This document shows positions 34,674 to 45,051 of a DNA stretch of 64,000 nt, piece by piece; within the stretch, counting starts at the first letter, position 1; each line of letters begins with the position of its first letter. The notes beneath the pieces were generated by a model. The model was not told where the DNA came from. It searched no databases and was given only the letters and a program-made list of their open reading frames with translations. The position numbers and the translations under genes are program-made. The DNA comes from Alphaproteobacteria bacterium. GTDB taxonomy: Bacteria; Pseudomonadota; Alphaproteobacteria; RF32; CAG-239. The stretch spans positions 1-64,000 of the forward strand of contig JAFUBQ010000013.1 in assembly GCA_017460085.1 (NCBI GenBank), in the 5' to 3' direction.

Positions 34674-34980
34674 GAGCAAATCAAACAATGTAACTGCAGC
34701 AATGTATGATACATTGGTTCGTCCGGTAATTACCGAAAAATCGATGATTTCTTCGGAAGCAGGTAAGGTAGTGTTTATTGTTCCGATGTCTGCTACCAAA
34801 GATAGCGTTAAAGCAGCTGTTGAAGCTATTTTTAACGTAAAGGTAAATAAGGTAAATACCATTAAACAATTTGGTAAGGTTAAAGGCTATAGAGGTCGTC
34901 AAGGACGTCGTTCTGACTTTAAAAAAGCCATTATTACCCTTGCTGATGGTCAAAACATTGATGTTACAACAGGAATTTAA
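34666..34980 (+). CDS. rplW: 50S ribosomal protein L23
   Basis: 104 residues. [12 protein letters not shown] and [19 protein letters not shown] are the conserved N-terminal features; [16 protein letters not shown] holds the rRNA-binding loop. L23 sits at the tunnel exit and docks trigger factor and SRP. Overlaps rplD by 8 bp and is followed 2 bp later by rplB. Confidence 0.97.
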   Translation: MVKSKSNNVTAAMYDTLVRPVITEKSMISSEAGKVVFIVPMSATKDSVKAAVEAIFNVKVNKVNTIKQFGKVKGYRGRQGRRSDFKKAIITLADGQNIDVTTGI

Positions 34981-34982
34981 TC

Positions 34983-35816
34983 ATGGGTTTGAATACATAT
35001 AAGCCCACATCGGCAGGTCGTCGCCAACTGATTCTCGTTGATAAAAGCGAGTTATACAAGGGCAAACCTGAAAAAAGCTTAACTAAAGGTTTAAGCAAAA
35101 CCGGTGGGCGTGATAATTACGGACACGTTACAAGTCGTCGTGTCGGTGGCGGGCATAAGCGCAGCTATCGTATGATTGACTTTAAGCGTAAAAAAATGGA
35201 TATAGAGGCAACGGTGGAGCGCATTGAATATGACCCGAACCGCACGGCGTTTATTGCTTTAATTAGCTATAATGACGGCGAAAAGGCATATATTTTGGCA
35301 CCGCAACGTTTGAAAGCCGGCGATAAAGTTATTTCTGCCGCAAAAGCAGATATTAAGCCGGGTAATGCTATGCCTTTAAAGAATATGCCGGTTGGTACAA
35401 TTGTACACAACATTGAGCTTCGTGCGGGCAAAGGCGGCCAATTGGTTCGTTCTGCCGGTTGCTATGCTCAAGTTGTTGGTAAAGATGCCGGTTATGTTCA
35501 ATTAAAACTGAGTTCTGGCGAATTAAGAATCGTTCGTGAAGAATGTTTAGCAACTGTTGGTGCAGTTTCTAATCCGGATAATCAGAACGTATCGTTAGGA
35601 AAAGCAGGCCGCAATCGTTGGCTGGGCAATCGTCCGGTTTCGCGCGGTGTTGCAATGAACCCGGTTGATCACCCGCTTGGTGGTGGTGAAGGCAGAACTT
35701 CGGGTGGTAGACATCCGGTTACGCCTTGGGGTAAGCCGACGAAGGGCGCTAAGACACGTTCTAACAAGAAGACCGATCGCTTTATTATGAGATCGCGTCA
35801 TGATAACAAGAATTAA
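34983..35816 (+). CDS. rplB: 50S ribosomal protein L2
   Basis: 277 residues. The C-terminal signature [18 protein letters not shown] contains the conserved histidine near the peptidyl-transferase centre. [19 protein letters not shown] is the N-terminal hallmark. Needed for subunit association and peptide-bond formation. Confidence 0.98.
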   Translation: MGLNTYKPTSAGRRQLILVDKSELYKGKPEKSLTKGLSKTGGRDNYGHVTSRRVGGGHKRSYRMIDFKRKKMDIEATVERIEYDPNRTAFIALISYNDGEKAYILAPQRLKAGDKVISAAKADIKPGNAMPLKNMPVGTIVHNIELRAGKGGQLVRSAGCYAQVVGKDAGYVQLKLSSGELRIVREECLATVGAVSNPDNQNVSLGKAGRNRWLGNRPVSRGVAMNPVDHPLGGGEGRTSGGRHPVTPWGKPTKGAKTRSNKKTDRFIMRSRHDNKN

Positions 35817-35831
35817 TAGGGAGAAATGCTA

Positions 35832-36116
35832 ATGACACGTTCTGTATGGAAAGGACCTTTTGTTGATGGCTATCTCTTGAAGAAAGCTGAAGCGGCAAGA
35901 AATTCTGGTCGCAATGAAGTGATTAAAATTTGGTCGCGTCGTTCAACGATGATTCCGCAATTTGTGGGGTTAACGTTTGGTGTTCATAACGGCCATAAAT
36001 TTATTCCGGTATTGGTGACTGAAGATATGGTTGGTCACAAGTTTGGTGAATTTGCACCGACTCGTACTTACTATGGTCATACCAAATCAGCTGATACAGC
36101 GAAGAGAGGTAAATAA
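35832..36116 (+). CDS. rpsS: 30S ribosomal protein S19
   Basis: 94 residues from the second ATG (35832), which gives the canonical [16 protein letters not shown] and better spacing from AGGGAGA than the ATG at 35826. TIIP-like [20 protein letters not shown] and [16 protein letters not shown] are conserved. It binds 16S head with S13. Stop overlaps rplV start (TAATG). Confidence 0.98.
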   Translation: MTRSVWKGPFVDGYLLKKAEAARNSGRNEVIKIWSRRSTMIPQFVGLTFGVHNGHKFIPVLVTEDMVGHKFGEFAPTRTYYGHTKSADTAKRGK

Positions 36117-36472
36117 TGGTTCAAGAAAATAACAAACAAGCAAAAGCTGTATGCAAATCTATTCGCAGCAGCGCGCGGAAATTGAACTTAGTTGCTCAAA
36201 CAATTCGCGGGTTGAAAGTTGAAAAGGCGGTTGCCGAATTAAGCTTTTCGAAGAAGAGAATTGCTAAAGTTGCATTAGAATTATTGCAATCTGCTATTTC
36301 TAATGCTGAAAATAACCATAACCTGAACATTGATAAGCTCGTTGTCAGTGAAGCTTACGTTGGTAAAGGTATTGTGATGAAACGTATGAATGCACGTGGT
36401 CGCGGCAGAAGCGCGCGGATTTTGAAGCCGTTTTCTAGCATGACCATTGTTGTTTCAGAGCGTGGGGAGTAA
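36116..36472 (+). CDS. rplV: 50S ribosomal protein L22
   Basis: 118 residues. [18 protein letters not shown] and the beta-hairpin [20 protein letters not shown] that lines the exit tunnel (the macrolide-resistance site in other bacteria) identify it. Overlaps rpsS by one base. Confidence 0.97.
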   Translation: MVQENNKQAKAVCKSIRSSARKLNLVAQTIRGLKVEKAVAELSFSKKRIAKVALELLQSAISNAENNHNLNIDKLVVSEAYVGKGIVMKRMNARGRGRSARILKPFSSMTIVVSERGE

Positions 36473-36476
36473 AAAG

Positions 36477-37148
36477 ATGGGACAGAAAGTTAATCCTACC
36501 AGTCTTCGTTTAGGTGTTAATCGCACTTGGGACTCTCGTTGGTATGCTGATAATGATAAGTTTACCGACTATCTCCACGAAGATCTGAAAATTAAGAAAT
36601 TTTTGAATGAAAAATTGGCGCAAGCCGGTATTAGTCATATTGTGATTGAGCGTCCGGCAAAGAAAGCGCGCGTAACAATTCATTCGGCAAGACCGGGTGT
36701 TGTAATTGGAAAGAAGGGGCAGGATATTGAGAATTTGCGTAAAGAAATTCAAAAATTGACTGATTCTGAAGTTCAATTAAACATTGTTGAAGTCAGAAAG
36801 CCTGAGCTTGATGCGAAGTTGGTTGCAGATGCGGTTGCACAACAATTGGAAAGACGTGTTGCTTTCCGTCGTGCAATGAAGCGCGTGATGCAGTCGGCAT
36901 TGCGTTTGGGGGCTGAAGGTATCAAAGTTAGCTGTAGCGGTCGTTTAGGCGGTGCTGAAATTGCCAGAACGGAATATTATCGTGAAGGTCGCGTGCCTTT
37001 GCACACGCTACGTGCGGACATTGATTATGCAACCTCAACGGCTCATACCACTTATGGTGCTTGCGGCGTTAAAGTATGGATCTATAAGGGCGAAATTATG
37101 AGCCACGATCCGATGGCGCAAGACAAGAAGTTGGCTGAACAAAAGTAA
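36477..37148 (+). CDS. rpsC: 30S ribosomal protein S3
   Basis: 223 residues from ATG 36477 (GGGGAG upstream, [20 protein letters not shown]). The KH domain motif [18 protein letters not shown] and the C-terminal signature [20 protein letters not shown] are present. S3 forms part of the mRNA entry site with helicase activity. Confidence 0.98.
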   Translation: MGQKVNPTSLRLGVNRTWDSRWYADNDKFTDYLHEDLKIKKFLNEKLAQAGISHIVIERPAKKARVTIHSARPGVVIGKKGQDIENLRKEIQKLTDSEVQLNIVEVRKPELDAKLVADAVAQQLERRVAFRRAMKRVMQSALRLGAEGIKVSCSGRLGGAEIARTEYYREGRVPLHTLRADIDYATSTAHTTYGACGVKVWIYKGEIMSHDPMAQDKKLAEQK

Positions 37149-37164
37149 GATGTGAGGTTAAGAT

Positions 37165-37599
37165 ATGTTAAGTCCAAAACGTTTAAAATTCCACAAGCAA
37201 CATAAAGGTCGTATTCACGGCTTAGCCAAAGGTGGTTCGGAATTAAATTTCGGCTCTTTCGGCTTAAAGGCATTAACACCGGAACGCGTGACGGCTCGTC
37301 AAATTGAGGCAGCTCGTCGTGCAATTACGCGTGAGATGAAAAGACTTGGTCAATTGTGGATTAGAATTTTCCCAGATGTTCCTGTATCGGATAAACCGGC
37401 AGAAGTTCGTATGGGTAAAGGTAAAGGCGCTATTGAATTTTGGGTAGCCAGAGTTAAGCCTGGTCGCATTATGTTCGAAATCGGCGGAGTTTCAGAAGAA
37501 GTTGCTCGTAAAGCATTTGCTTTAGGTGCAGCAAAATTGCCGGTTAAGAGCAAGTTTGTGAAACGCTTGAACTCTGATGCTGGAAAAGGAGAAGCATAA
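37165..37599 (+). CDS. rplP: 50S ribosomal protein L16
   Basis: 144 residues. [19 protein letters not shown], then [20 protein letters not shown] and [20 protein letters not shown] are diagnostic. It organises the A-site tRNA region. In place of the usual [12 protein letters not shown] the sequence is unchanged, so it appears fully conventional. Overlaps rpmC by one base. Confidence 0.98.
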   Translation: MLSPKRLKFHKQHKGRIHGLAKGGSELNFGSFGLKALTPERVTARQIEAARRAITREMKRLGQLWIRIFPDVPVSDKPAEVRMGKGKGAIEFWVARVKPGRIMFEIGGVSEEVARKAFALGAAKLPVKSKFVKRLNSDAGKGEA

Positions 37600-37796
37600 T
37601 GGTAAAAATTAATGATTTACGCGCGAAAACGGTTGATGAATTAGAAACAAGATTAACTGAGCTGAAAAAAGAGCAGATTAACTTGCGCATTCAACAATCG
37701 ACGGGTCAGTTGCAAAATACTTCGAATATGAAGAAAGCACGCCGTGAAGTGGCACAAATCAAGACGCTCCTTAGTGAGCGCAAGAAGAATAGCTAG
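37599..37796 (+). CDS. rpmC: 50S ribosomal protein L29
   Basis: 65 residues, two long helices. [20 protein letters not shown] and the end [13 protein letters not shown] are typical. It lies at the tunnel exit beside L23. Confidence 0.96.
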   Translation: MVKINDLRAKTVDELETRLTELKKEQINLRIQQSTGQLQNTSNMKKARREVAQIKTLLSERKKNS

Positions 37797-37806
37797 GAGA
37801 AAAAAT

Positions 37807-38043
37807 ATGCCTAAGAGAATTCTTCAAGGTGTGGTTGTTAGTGATAAACAGGATAAAACTGTCGTGGTCAGTGTAGAGCGTCAGGTTATGCATCCGGTTT
37901 ATAAGAAGTTCGTGAAAAAGAGCAAAAAGTTTGCTGCACACGATGAAAATAATCAGTTCAAGGTAGGGGATAGAGTGTCCATTGAAGAATGCCGCCCTAT
38001 TTCCAAGCATAAATCTTGGACTGTGGTAACAGAAAACGCCTAA
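37807..38043 (+). CDS. rpsQ: 30S ribosomal protein S17
   Basis: 78 residues from ATG 37807 (AGGAGA upstream, [20 protein letters not shown]). The OB-fold segments [19 protein letters not shown] and [19 protein letters not shown] are conserved. The open frame starts earlier, within rpmC, but that part is not coding. Confidence 0.97.
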   Translation: MPKRILQGVVVSDKQDKTVVVSVERQVMHPVYKKFVKKSKKFAAHDENNQFKVGDRVSIEECRPISKHKSWTVVTENA

Positions 38044-38062
38044 GATATGAAGGAATAAAAAA

Positions 38063-38431
38063 ATGATACAAATGCAAACCAACCTAGATGTTGCTGATAA
38101 CTCCGGCGCACGCCAGGTGCAGTGCATAAAGGTTCTTGGTGGTTCCAAGAGAAAAACGGCTTCGGTCGGTGATATTATCGTGGTTGCAATCCAAGATGCA
38201 TTACCGAAAGGGCACGTTAAAAAAGGCGATGTGTATAAAGCTGTGATTGTGAGAACAGCCAGCGATATTCGTCGCAAGGACGGAAGTGTTATCCGTTTTG
38301 ACAGTAATGCCGCAGTTTTAATTAATAAAGACGGTGAACCTATTGGTACCCGTATTTTTGGCCCTGTGACCAGAGAGCTGCGCGCAAAGAAATTTATGAA
38401 AATCATTTCATTAGCACCGGAGGTGTTGTAG
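38063..38431 (+). CDS. rplN: 50S ribosomal protein L14
   Basis: 122 residues. [20 protein letters not shown], the basic loop, and [20 protein letters not shown] are diagnostic. It contacts 16S rRNA in an inter-subunit bridge. Two bases separate it from rplX. Confidence 0.98.
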   Translation: MIQMQTNLDVADNSGARQVQCIKVLGGSKRKTASVGDIIVVAIQDALPKGHVKKGDVYKAVIVRTASDIRRKDGSVIRFDSNAAVLINKDGEPIGTRIFGPVTRELRAKKFMKIISLAPEVL

Positions 38432-38432
38432 T

Positions 38433-38741
38433 ATGCCTAAAATGAAAATAAAGAAGAACGATACGGTTATCATTATCTCGGGCGACGAGAAGGGTAAAAC
38501 CGGCGTGGTGAAACAAGCTCTGCCGAAAGAAAGCAAGGTTATTGTTGAAGGTGTAAATATGGTTAAGCGCCATAAGAAACCGGTACAAGGCCAAGGCGGT
38601 GGAATTATCACCAAAGAGGCTGCCATTCATGTATCTAACGTTGCGCTTGTTAAAGACGGCAAGCCGACGAAAGTAGGTTACAAAACCGTTGATGGCAAAA
38701 AAGTACGCGTTGCACGCAAAACCGGTGACGTAATCGATTAA
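38433..38741 (+). CDS. rplX: 50S ribosomal protein L24
   Basis: 102 residues with a KOW motif: [20 protein letters not shown], followed by [20 protein letters not shown]. An assembly initiator for the large subunit. The stop touches the Shine-Dalgarno of rplE. Confidence 0.97.
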   Translation: MPKMKIKKNDTVIIISGDEKGKTGVVKQALPKESKVIVEGVNMVKRHKKPVQGQGGGIITKEAAIHVSNVALVKDGKPTKVGYKTVDGKKVRVARKTGDVID

Positions 38742-38755
38742 TGGGAGAAAATTTT

Positions 38756-39295
38756 ATGACTAACTATGAAAAACTATACAACGATGTCATAAAGAAATCT
38801 CTTGTGGAAAAATTCGGTTACAAGAATCCACACGAGATTCCAAAGCTGACGAAAATTGTTTTGAATATGGGTATTGGCGATGCCGTTACCGATAAGAAAA
38901 AAGTTACTTCTGCAATGGAAGAGTTAGCTTTGATTGCCGGTCAACAACCGGTTATGACAAAAGCCCGCAAGTCTATTGCAACCTTTAAGTTAAGAGAAGG
39001 TATGCCGATTGGCTGTAAAGTAACTTTACGTTCGAGCAGAATGTATGAGTTTCTGGAAAGATTGGTGAATATGGCATTGCCGCGCATCAGAGACTTTCAT
39101 GGTATTACGGGCAAAAACTTCGACGGCAGAGGAAACTTCGCTTTCGGTGTTAAGGAACAAATCATTTTCCCTGAAATTAACTACGAAAAAGTAGATGAGG
39201 TCAGAGGTCTTGATATTGTTATTTGTACAACAGCTAAGACAGATGAAGAAGCGAAATATTTGCTTACTTCGTTCAACCTGCCTTACAAGAAATAA
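38756..39295 (+). CDS. rplE: 50S ribosomal protein L5
   Basis: 179 residues from ATG 38756, which has GGGAGA eight bases upstream; the frame's earlier ATG at 38741 would bury that site. [20 protein letters not shown], the segment [19 protein letters not shown] and [17 protein letters not shown] are typical. It binds 5S rRNA and P-site tRNA. Confidence 0.97.
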   Translation: MTNYEKLYNDVIKKSLVEKFGYKNPHEIPKLTKIVLNMGIGDAVTDKKKVTSAMEELALIAGQQPVMTKARKSIATFKLREGMPIGCKVTLRSSRMYEFLERLVNMALPRIRDFHGITGKNFDGRGNFAFGVKEQIIFPEINYEKVDEVRGLDIVICTTAKTDEEAKYLLTSFNLPYKK

Positions 39296-39309
39296 GCGGA
39301 GATTTTACG

Positions 39310-39615
39310 ATGTCAAAAACAAGTTCGGTATATAGAAACTTGAAGAGAGTTAAGATGGCGGCAAAGTATGCGAACCGTCGTCAAAAACAAAAAGATATTG
39401 CGATGGATAAAAATGCATCTCCGGAAGAGAGATTGCAAGCGCAATTTGCTTTGCAAAAGTTTCCGAGAAATTCTGCAAAATGCCGCATTCGTAATCGGTG
39501 CAGAATTACGGGACGTTCACGTAGTTATTACAGAAAGTTCGGTTTAAGCCGTGTTGAATTGAGAGATTTGGCAAGCTTTGGCGAAATTCCTGGTTTAGTA
39601 AAATCAAGCTGGTAA
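39310..39615 (+). CDS. rpsN: 30S ribosomal protein S14
   Basis: 101 residues, the long zinc-free form: the region [20 protein letters not shown] lacks the two CxxC pairs of the short zinc form. [20 protein letters not shown] ends the protein as expected. Confidence 0.97.
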   Translation: MSKTSSVYRNLKRVKMAAKYANRRQKQKDIAMDKNASPEERLQAQFALQKFPRNSAKCRIRNRCRITGRSRSYYRKFGLSRVELRDLASFGEIPGLVKSSW

Positions 39616-39628
39616 GGAGGAAAGATAC

Positions 39629-40027
39629 ATGTCTATGAGTGATCCTTTGGGCGATATGCTCACACGCATTAGAAACGCACAAAGAGCCAAGAAGAGTGAT
39701 GTTGTGTCACCTGCTTCGCGCTTGCGTGAAAATGTGTTAGAAGTTTTGAAACGTGAAGGTTACATTGCCGGATATACAAAGAGCAATGTTAGAGCCGGTG
39801 TTGATGAACTTCATATTCAATTGAAGTACCATGAAGGTACTGGTGTTATTACGGAAATTTACCGTGTTTCGACTCCGGGTCGTCGCGTATATTCAAGCGT
39901 GAAGGATTTACCGAGAGTATACAATGGTTTAGGCATTTCCATTATTTCTACGCCGCAAGGTGTTATGAGCGATAATGAAGCGCGCAAAGCCAATGTTGGC
40001 GGTGAAGTTTTGTGCCAAGTATTCTAG
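39629..40027 (+). CDS. rpsH: 30S ribosomal protein S8
   Basis: 132 residues. [20 protein letters not shown] and the C-terminal signature [20 protein letters not shown] are diagnostic. AAGGAGG stands before the first ATG (39629); a second in-frame ATG follows six bases later. In E. coli S8 represses the spc operon by binding the L5 start region; no obvious match was checked here. Confidence 0.97.
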   Translation: MSMSDPLGDMLTRIRNAQRAKKSDVVSPASRLRENVLEVLKREGYIAGYTKSNVRAGVDELHIQLKYHEGTGVITEIYRVSTPGRRVYSSVKDLPRVYNGLGISIISTPQGVMSDNEARKANVGGEVLCQVF

Positions 40028-40040
40028 GAAGGAGGAAACA

Positions 40041-40577
40041 ATGTCAAGAGTTGGTAAATATCCTGTTATTGTTCCTGCCGGAGTAGAATTAAGCATCAAC
40101 AATAACACCGTAGTTGCAAAAGGTAAATTAGGTGAACTGAGTTTTACATTTGATGACAGCCACGTAGCAACCAAGTTAGAAGATGGCAAAGTTGTGGTTT
40201 CTCCATTATCAGAAAGCAACACGTCGCGTGCCTTGTGGGGTACAACGCGTGCCAGAATTAATGATTTGGTTAAAGGTGTCAGCGAAGGCTTTACAAAAGA
40301 TATGGAATTAGTCGGTGTGGGTTATAAAGCCCGTTTAGACGGCAAAAATTTAGTGTTGTCGCTTGGCTATTCGCACGAAATTGTGTTTAAGACACCTGCT
40401 GACATTAAAATCACTTGTGAATCTCCGACGCAAATTAAAATTTTCGGTGCGAATAAACAGGTTGTCGGCCAAGTTGCCGCAGAGTTGCGTAAATATAGAA
40501 AACCGGAACCGTATAAAGGGAAGGGTGTAAAATATGCAACTGAAACTGTTCGTCGTAAAGAAGGTAAGAAGAAATAA
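40041..40577 (+). CDS. rplF: 50S ribosomal protein L6
   Basis: 178 residues from ATG 40041, with GGAAGGAGG upstream and [19 protein letters not shown]. The C-terminal signature [18 protein letters not shown] is present. Located near the elongation-factor site. Confidence 0.98.
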   Translation: MSRVGKYPVIVPAGVELSINNNTVVAKGKLGELSFTFDDSHVATKLEDGKVVVSPLSESNTSRALWGTTRARINDLVKGVSEGFTKDMELVGVGYKARLDGKNLVLSLGYSHEIVFKTPADIKITCESPTQIKIFGANKQVVGQVAAELRKYRKPEPYKGKGVKYATETVRRKEGKKK

Positions 40578-40588
40578 GGAATAAGTCG

Positions 40589-40951
40589 ATGAATACACCA
40601 AGAGATTTGTTTGAAAAGAGAAAGGCGCGGGTAAGATCTGCTTTGAAAGCAGCTGCCAACGGCAAGTTAAGATTGTCGGTTTTCCGCAGCGGTAAGCATA
40701 TCTATGCGCAAATTATTGACGATGTTAAAGGTTTAACTGTAGCTTCGGCTTCGACACTTGATAAAGAAGTTCGCAGTCAGCTTCAAAAATCTTCAACGGT
40801 AGAAGCCGCAGGCTTCATTGGTAAAGTAATTGCTGAAAGAGCAGCAAAGTCGGGTATTTCTGAAGTGGTATTTGACCGCGGCGGATATATCTATCATGGT
40901 CGTGTTAAGGCCTTGGCAGATGCTGCACGTGAAGCTGGTTTGAAATTCTAG
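40589..40951 (+). CDS. rplR: 50S ribosomal protein L18
   Basis: 120 residues. [20 protein letters not shown] and [14 protein letters not shown], then [20 protein letters not shown] are typical. It carries 5S rRNA into the large subunit with L5. Confidence 0.97.
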   Translation: MNTPRDLFEKRKARVRSALKAAANGKLRLSVFRSGKHIYAQIIDDVKGLTVASASTLDKEVRSQLQKSSTVEAAGFIGKVIAERAAKSGISEVVFDRGGYIYHGRVKALADAAREAGLKF

Positions 40952-40960
40952 GAGATGAAG

Positions 40961-41533
40961 ATGGTACAAGCTACAGATCGTCATAATAAAAAAGAAGTAA
41001 AAGAAGAATTGGTTGAAAGACTGGTTCACGTTAATCGTGTTGCTAAAACAGTTAAGGGTGGCCGCACCATGAGCTTTGCAGCTGTTGTGGTTGTGGGTGA
41101 CCAAAAAGGCCGTATCGGTTTTGGTACGGGTAAAGCTGCTGAAGTTCCTGAAGCAGTAGTTAAGGCAACAAACGAAGCCAAAAAGAATATGATTCGCATT
41201 CCGTTACGCGAAGGCAGAACTTTACACCATGATATTGCCGGCCGTTTTGGCGCAGGTAAGGTGGTGTTAAGAACAGCTCCGGCCGGTACCGGTGTTATTG
41301 CCGGCGGTCCGATGCGTGCCGTGTTTGAAGTTTTAGGTGTTCAAGACGTGGTTGCAAAGTCTTTAGGTTCTAACAATCCGTATAATATGATTAAGGCAAC
41401 TTTTGCTGCTTTAACGGCAATTAATTCTCCGAGAATGATTGCAGCTAAACGCGGCAAAAAAGTCGGTGACATTGTCAGCCGTCGTGAATATTCAACAATG
41501 GCTAATAAAGAAACCAAGGAAGAGGAGGCATAA
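40961..41533 (+). CDS. rpsE: 30S ribosomal protein S5
   Basis: 190 residues from ATG 40961 (AGGAG six bases upstream); the ATG at 40955 is too close to that site. [40 protein letters not shown] and the end-domain [16 protein letters not shown] are conserved. Involved in decoding fidelity. Confidence 0.98.
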   Translation: MVQATDRHNKKEVKEELVERLVHVNRVAKTVKGGRTMSFAAVVVVGDQKGRIGFGTGKAAEVPEAVVKATNEAKKNMIRIPLREGRTLHHDIAGRFGAGKVVLRTAPAGTGVIAGGPMRAVFEVLGVQDVVAKSLGSNNPYNMIKATFAALTAINSPRMIAAKRGKKVGDIVSRREYSTMANKETKEEEA

Positions 41534-41535
41534 AA

Positions 41536-41721
41536 ATGGCTAATAAAAAGACTATAAAAGTTACCAGAACGGGTAGCACAATCGGTCGTCCGGCCATTCA
41601 AGAAAAAAACTTGCGCGGTTTGGGTTTAACAAAAACCGGCCGCACGGTTGAACTTGAAGATACGCCTTCTGTTCGCGGAATGATTAGAAAGGTGGCTCAC
41701 TTAGTCCGCGTAGAAGAATAG
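41536..41721 (+). CDS. rpmD: 50S ribosomal protein L30
   Basis: 61 residues. [20 protein letters not shown] and [20 protein letters not shown] are diagnostic. It is followed not by rplO directly but by a 172-bp structured spacer. Confidence 0.96.
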   Translation: MANKKTIKVTRTGSTIGRPAIQEKNLRGLGLTKTGRTVELEDTPSVRGMIRKVAHLVRVEE

Positions 41722-41893
41722 GGAGCGTGCTAAGAGGTTGTCATACTTGTAATTTTTTTCCTTGTGTATTTTTTTTATACACGGCGTCAAAAAATCACAG
41801 CGTAGCCCAACCTCTTATCCCACTCTTCGAGTTCTATTCATTTGAGAAAAACGAGACTTTTTTAGAGTGAATTTAAAATTAAGGAAAAAGAAA
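41722..41893 (+). promoter_or_regulatory. Structured spacer between rpmD and rplO
   Basis: TAAGAGGTTG (41731-41740) pairs perfectly with CAACCTCTTA (41808-41817), extendable by GGGA/TCCC. Inside is GTGTAT (41764-41769) pairing with ATACAC (41777-41782) around seven T residues. A T-rich stretch near 41859 follows. In most bacteria rpmD and rplO are nearly contiguous, so this looks like an inserted control element (terminator/attenuator or processing site) before rplO. Confidence 0.55.
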
Positions 41894-42346
41894 ATGAAAC
41901 TTAACGAATTAAAAGATAACGAGGGCGCAACGAAAAATCGCAAACGCGTTGGTCGCGGTATCGGCTCCGGTAAAGGAAAAACCTGCGGTTTAGGTCATAA
42001 AGGCCAAAAAGCCCGCAGCGGTGGCGCTAAGATGGGCTTTGAAGGCGGTCAGATGCCAATTTATCGTCAGTTGCCGAAGCATGGATTTAAAAATCCGTTT
42101 GCCAAGACTTTTGCCGTTGTTAATTTGGATACATTGCAAAAAGCTATTGATGCAGGTAAGTTAGATGCCAAAGAAATTACGGTTGAAACATTGCTTTCTT
42201 CGAATATTATTTCGAAAAAGTTAGATGGTATTCGTTTGCTTGCACGCGGTGCTTTAACAAGCAGCATTAATATAACAGTTAATTCTGCTTCAAAATCTGC
42301 CGTTGCTGCAGTAGAAAAAGCCGGTGGTAAAGTAAATCTTATCTAA
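41894..42346 (+). CDS. rplO: 50S ribosomal protein L15
   Basis: 150 residues from ATG 41894 (AAGGA upstream, [20 protein letters not shown]). The Gly/Lys-rich [20 protein letters not shown] and [15 protein letters not shown] are typical. Last gene of the cluster: a terminator follows instead of secY. Confidence 0.97.
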   Translation: MKLNELKDNEGATKNRKRVGRGIGSGKGKTCGLGHKGQKARSGGAKMGFEGGQMPIYRQLPKHGFKNPFAKTFAVVNLDTLQKAIDAGKLDAKEITVETLLSSNIISKKLDGIRLLARGALTSSINITVNSASKSAVAAVEKAGGKVNLI

Positions 42347-42362
42347 TATCGGATAAAACATT

Positions 42363-42398
42363 AAGCCTCTCTGTTTATGTTTAGCAGAGGGGCTTTTT
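42363..42398 (+). terminator. Terminator of the S10-spc operon
   Basis: AAGCCTCTCTG (42363-42373) pairs with CAGAGGGGCTT (42385-42395), 11 pairs including one G-T, and runs into TTTTT. Classic intrinsic terminator 17 bp after rplO. Confidence 0.9.
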
Positions 42399-42416
42399 GT
42401 ATTTAATTTGCAAATT

Positions 42417-42974
42417 TTATGCTTGGCGGATATTCTGATTATTTCCGCGTTCCATAGTGTGATGATACAGCATATATTGGTCATCAAGTTCATGGCGGAA
42501 GTTGCGCAGCAAATTTTCATCTTTAGGTGCTCGCTCAATTGCTTGAACTAAGGCCAACCCTTGATTACTGTTCAGCACAGCCATCATCATACTGCGCTCT
42601 GTTACATCAAGAACCATATATAAATTAACTACAAGGTTATTAAGATATGTATTACCCTCAAGCGGTGGACGCGCTCCAAATTTATCTTCCAAAAAGGCGG
42701 CAAATTTTTTACGCGCCGCTTCTTCAGCACGCTTTTTGGAAAGTTCGATTTCATTATGCTTAATAATTGCTTGTTGCCACATAGAAACACGATTATCCAG
42801 CGATAATCCGAGTGATTTATACGATTCCATACGTTGTTCCGGATTAATGCACTGTTCACATTTTAACGGCTGTTCCATACTTTTTTGCAGCGATTTTCGA
42901 AATAATTCGCAATATGTATTTTGCGCTTTCAAAAAAGGACAATACTCCGGACATTTTTTATTTGTACTTTCCAT
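42417..42974 (-). CDS. Hypothetical Cys-rich N-terminal protein
   Basis: 185 residues with GAGGTG before the ATG. The first 45 residues hold six cysteines (KKCPEYCPFLKAQNTYCELF, then KCEQCINPEQR), a pattern that suggests a metal-binding or Fe-S-type module. The rest is helical and charged (SKKRAEEAARKKFAAFLEDK). No membrane segment. It is next to, and downstream of, the 638-residue HEXXH protein on the same strand. No family recognised. Confidence 0.6.
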   Translation of the reverse strand: MESTNKKCPEYCPFLKAQNTYCELFRKSLQKSMEQPLKCEQCINPEQRMESYKSLGLSLDNRVSMWQQAIIKHNEIELSKKRAEEAARKKFAAFLEDKFGARPPLEGNTYLNNLVVNLYMVLDVTERSMMMAVLNSNQGLALVQAIERAPKDENLLRNFRHELDDQYMLYHHTMERGNNQNIRQA

Positions 42975-43031
42975 TTTTTCTACACCTCAAATTTTACCAT
43001 AAGCAAAATTATTTAATTTTTCTTAAATAAA

Positions 43032-44948
43032 TTATCGACCATAGCTTGAGCGGGCGGCATATCCTGTATGCAAAGCAGTTGGTGTTGCGGTGGGTGGAGT
43101 GCGCCCCAAGCGATGATTGATTAAATTGCGTGTTGCAGCATCAATCCCAGGTAATCTGTCTAGCCCGCGCAGGTTGGTAGGAACATTACCCTTCATTTTG
43201 CGTCCGCTGGCCACACAGGCAGCATATAACATTAAAGCCTGCTCGTCATTCATGTTCGGCATAAAGTTAACAACACCGTTTTTATTGCTTGGTTCGGCTA
43301 AAATTTGCATATATGTGTTAAAACTGCTGTTTTTACTCACTGCCAATGTATTTTTACTATTATATTTTATAGCATCACTTCCAAGCTTAAAAGTATATTC
43401 TTCATCGTTCTTGGCAATTTCAGTGTAGTTAGGCAACCGCTGATAATATGATTGTAAATGATTGCTCCAAGCCGCATCTGCACAACTGATACCATGTGCG
43501 GCAATATAATCGGCATCGAAGCTTTCAATGTATATATTTTGCGGATGAATATATTCCGCCGATGTTCTGTTATGCCGCATAAATGAGCGTGCTTGTTCTA
43601 ATAAGCTGATGTCAGCACCATTATGAACATCTTCATCATATTTATTTTGCCTTTCTGCCAAACGAGCTTGTACCGACGGAACAATATTTGTTTTGGCATA
43701 GTCAGATAATTCTTCCATTGAAGAGTCAACATATTTATCTAAATATTTCTGCTCATATTTGCCGCTGTCAGGATTATATATGGCAAAATGATAATACATT
43801 TTTTTAATTTTTTTATAAGTTTCATCTGTTGCATCTTCAGGTAAAAACATCGGAGTTCTATCAATAAAATCAAGCACAGTGCCTTGACGTGGCATGCTTC
43901 CTACTGTGTGTGGACCAAATTGATTTTTTTCATACCAATCAAGATGATTTGTTTTCCCATTTTCACTGGCTTTTGTAACATAATTGCTTAGATCTTTTAA
44001 AAAATCTTTACGTTCATCAGCCGGCATTGCACGCAATTCACGCACTAACCAACTAGCCTCGCCACTGGTAAAGTCTTCAAAATTATCCCAATCACCACGC
44101 TTCATATATTCGTTTACCTGATTAACAAGTTCACTAATCCGCGGAGCACATTCTTCATGGGCTTTTAAAAGCGCTGCCTGCTCTGCTGAAACTCTTTTAT
44201 CAGCAAGGTTAAAATATACCGTATCTTCAAACATGGTAATTTTGCAGTGCTTATATTCGTGGCACATTGTTAACCTTAGGTTTTTATTACTCTGAAGTTC
44301 ATTTTTATAAATAGAAAATAAAGATTTATCCGGCTCTGATAATCCGTTAGTAAATCTTTTTAAGCTTAATCCTGAGCGCTTAAATTCATCAATTAAGTCG
44401 TTCATTTTATTTTGTGTTTCACTATCCATTTTAAAATGATGCCGCCATACGCTTATTTTTTTGTTATCCGTATTAATAGAGGCGCGTGTTGAATCAAATT
44501 CTTTGCGATCTTTATCAAACAGTTTATATTCACCACCAAGAAGATCAACTTCCCATTCCACATCATAAGGCTCAATTTCATACCCTAAATTTTTAATATC
44601 TTGCGGCACATCGGCATCATTAATGGTATAATCTACATCGGGTAAAGTTGGCGCCATACCTAAAGGTGCAGCGGAAGCTGTTTCGTTTTTATATTCACTT
44701 GGCTGCTTTTTATATGAATAACCATGAATTTGTGAATTTACAAATACGCTATTTTTTTTATCAAAATTACCGGAATAATCTGCAGCAAGAGAGCCGGCAT
44801 TGCTTTTATCAATAAAATCGTTATAATCATGCGTGGCAAAAAAGTGCGTATATTCACTTTTTTTTGCGTTAAGACGTGTTCCGCTATATGGCATATCCAT
44901 AATCACAATGTAATTATCTTTAGTGCGAAACATCATTTTTTGAACCAT
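43032..44948 (-). CDS. Hypothetical large protein with HEXXH motif (putative zincin)
   Basis: 638 residues with GGAG before the ATG and no signal peptide. LTMCHEYKHCKITMF contains H230-E231-x-x-H234, a zinc-metallopeptidase signature, and 30 residues later AHEECAPRISELVNQV offers glutamates (E265/E266) as a possible third ligand, as in gluzincins. The N-terminal 200 residues and the C-terminus (about 400-638) have no known domain. A role as a peptidase is inference; a chance HEXXH is possible. It is the first of a pair with the Cys-rich protein 57 bp downstream. Confidence 0.55.
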   Translation of the reverse strand: MVQKMMFRTKDNYIVIMDMPYSGTRLNAKKSEYTHFFATHDYNDFIDKSNAGSLAADYSGNFDKKNSVFVNSQIHGYSYKKQPSEYKNETASAAPLGMAPTLPDVDYTINDADVPQDIKNLGYEIEPYDVEWEVDLLGGEYKLFDKDRKEFDSTRASINTDNKKISVWRHHFKMDSETQNKMNDLIDEFKRSGLSLKRFTNGLSEPDKSLFSIYKNELQSNKNLRLTMCHEYKHCKITMFEDTVYFNLADKRVSAEQAALLKAHEECAPRISELVNQVNEYMKRGDWDNFEDFTSGEASWLVRELRAMPADERKDFLKDLSNYVTKASENGKTNHLDWYEKNQFGPHTVGSMPRQGTVLDFIDRTPMFLPEDATDETYKKIKKMYYHFAIYNPDSGKYEQKYLDKYVDSSMEELSDYAKTNIVPSVQARLAERQNKYDEDVHNGADISLLEQARSFMRHNRTSAEYIHPQNIYIESFDADYIAAHGISCADAAWSNHLQSYYQRLPNYTEIAKNDEEYTFKLGSDAIKYNSKNTLAVSKNSSFNTYMQILAEPSNKNGVVNFMPNMNDEQALMLYAACVASGRKMKGNVPTNLRGLDRLPGIDAATRNLINHRLGRTPPTATPTALHTGYAARSSYGR

Positions 44949-45051
44949 TTTCTATACTCCGCCGTAAATTATTTTTTTAAAAATAGCATAACATCGACAA
45001 AATTTCAACAAATAAATGCAAATTTATGCGAAAAAAATATTTTTAATTTGT

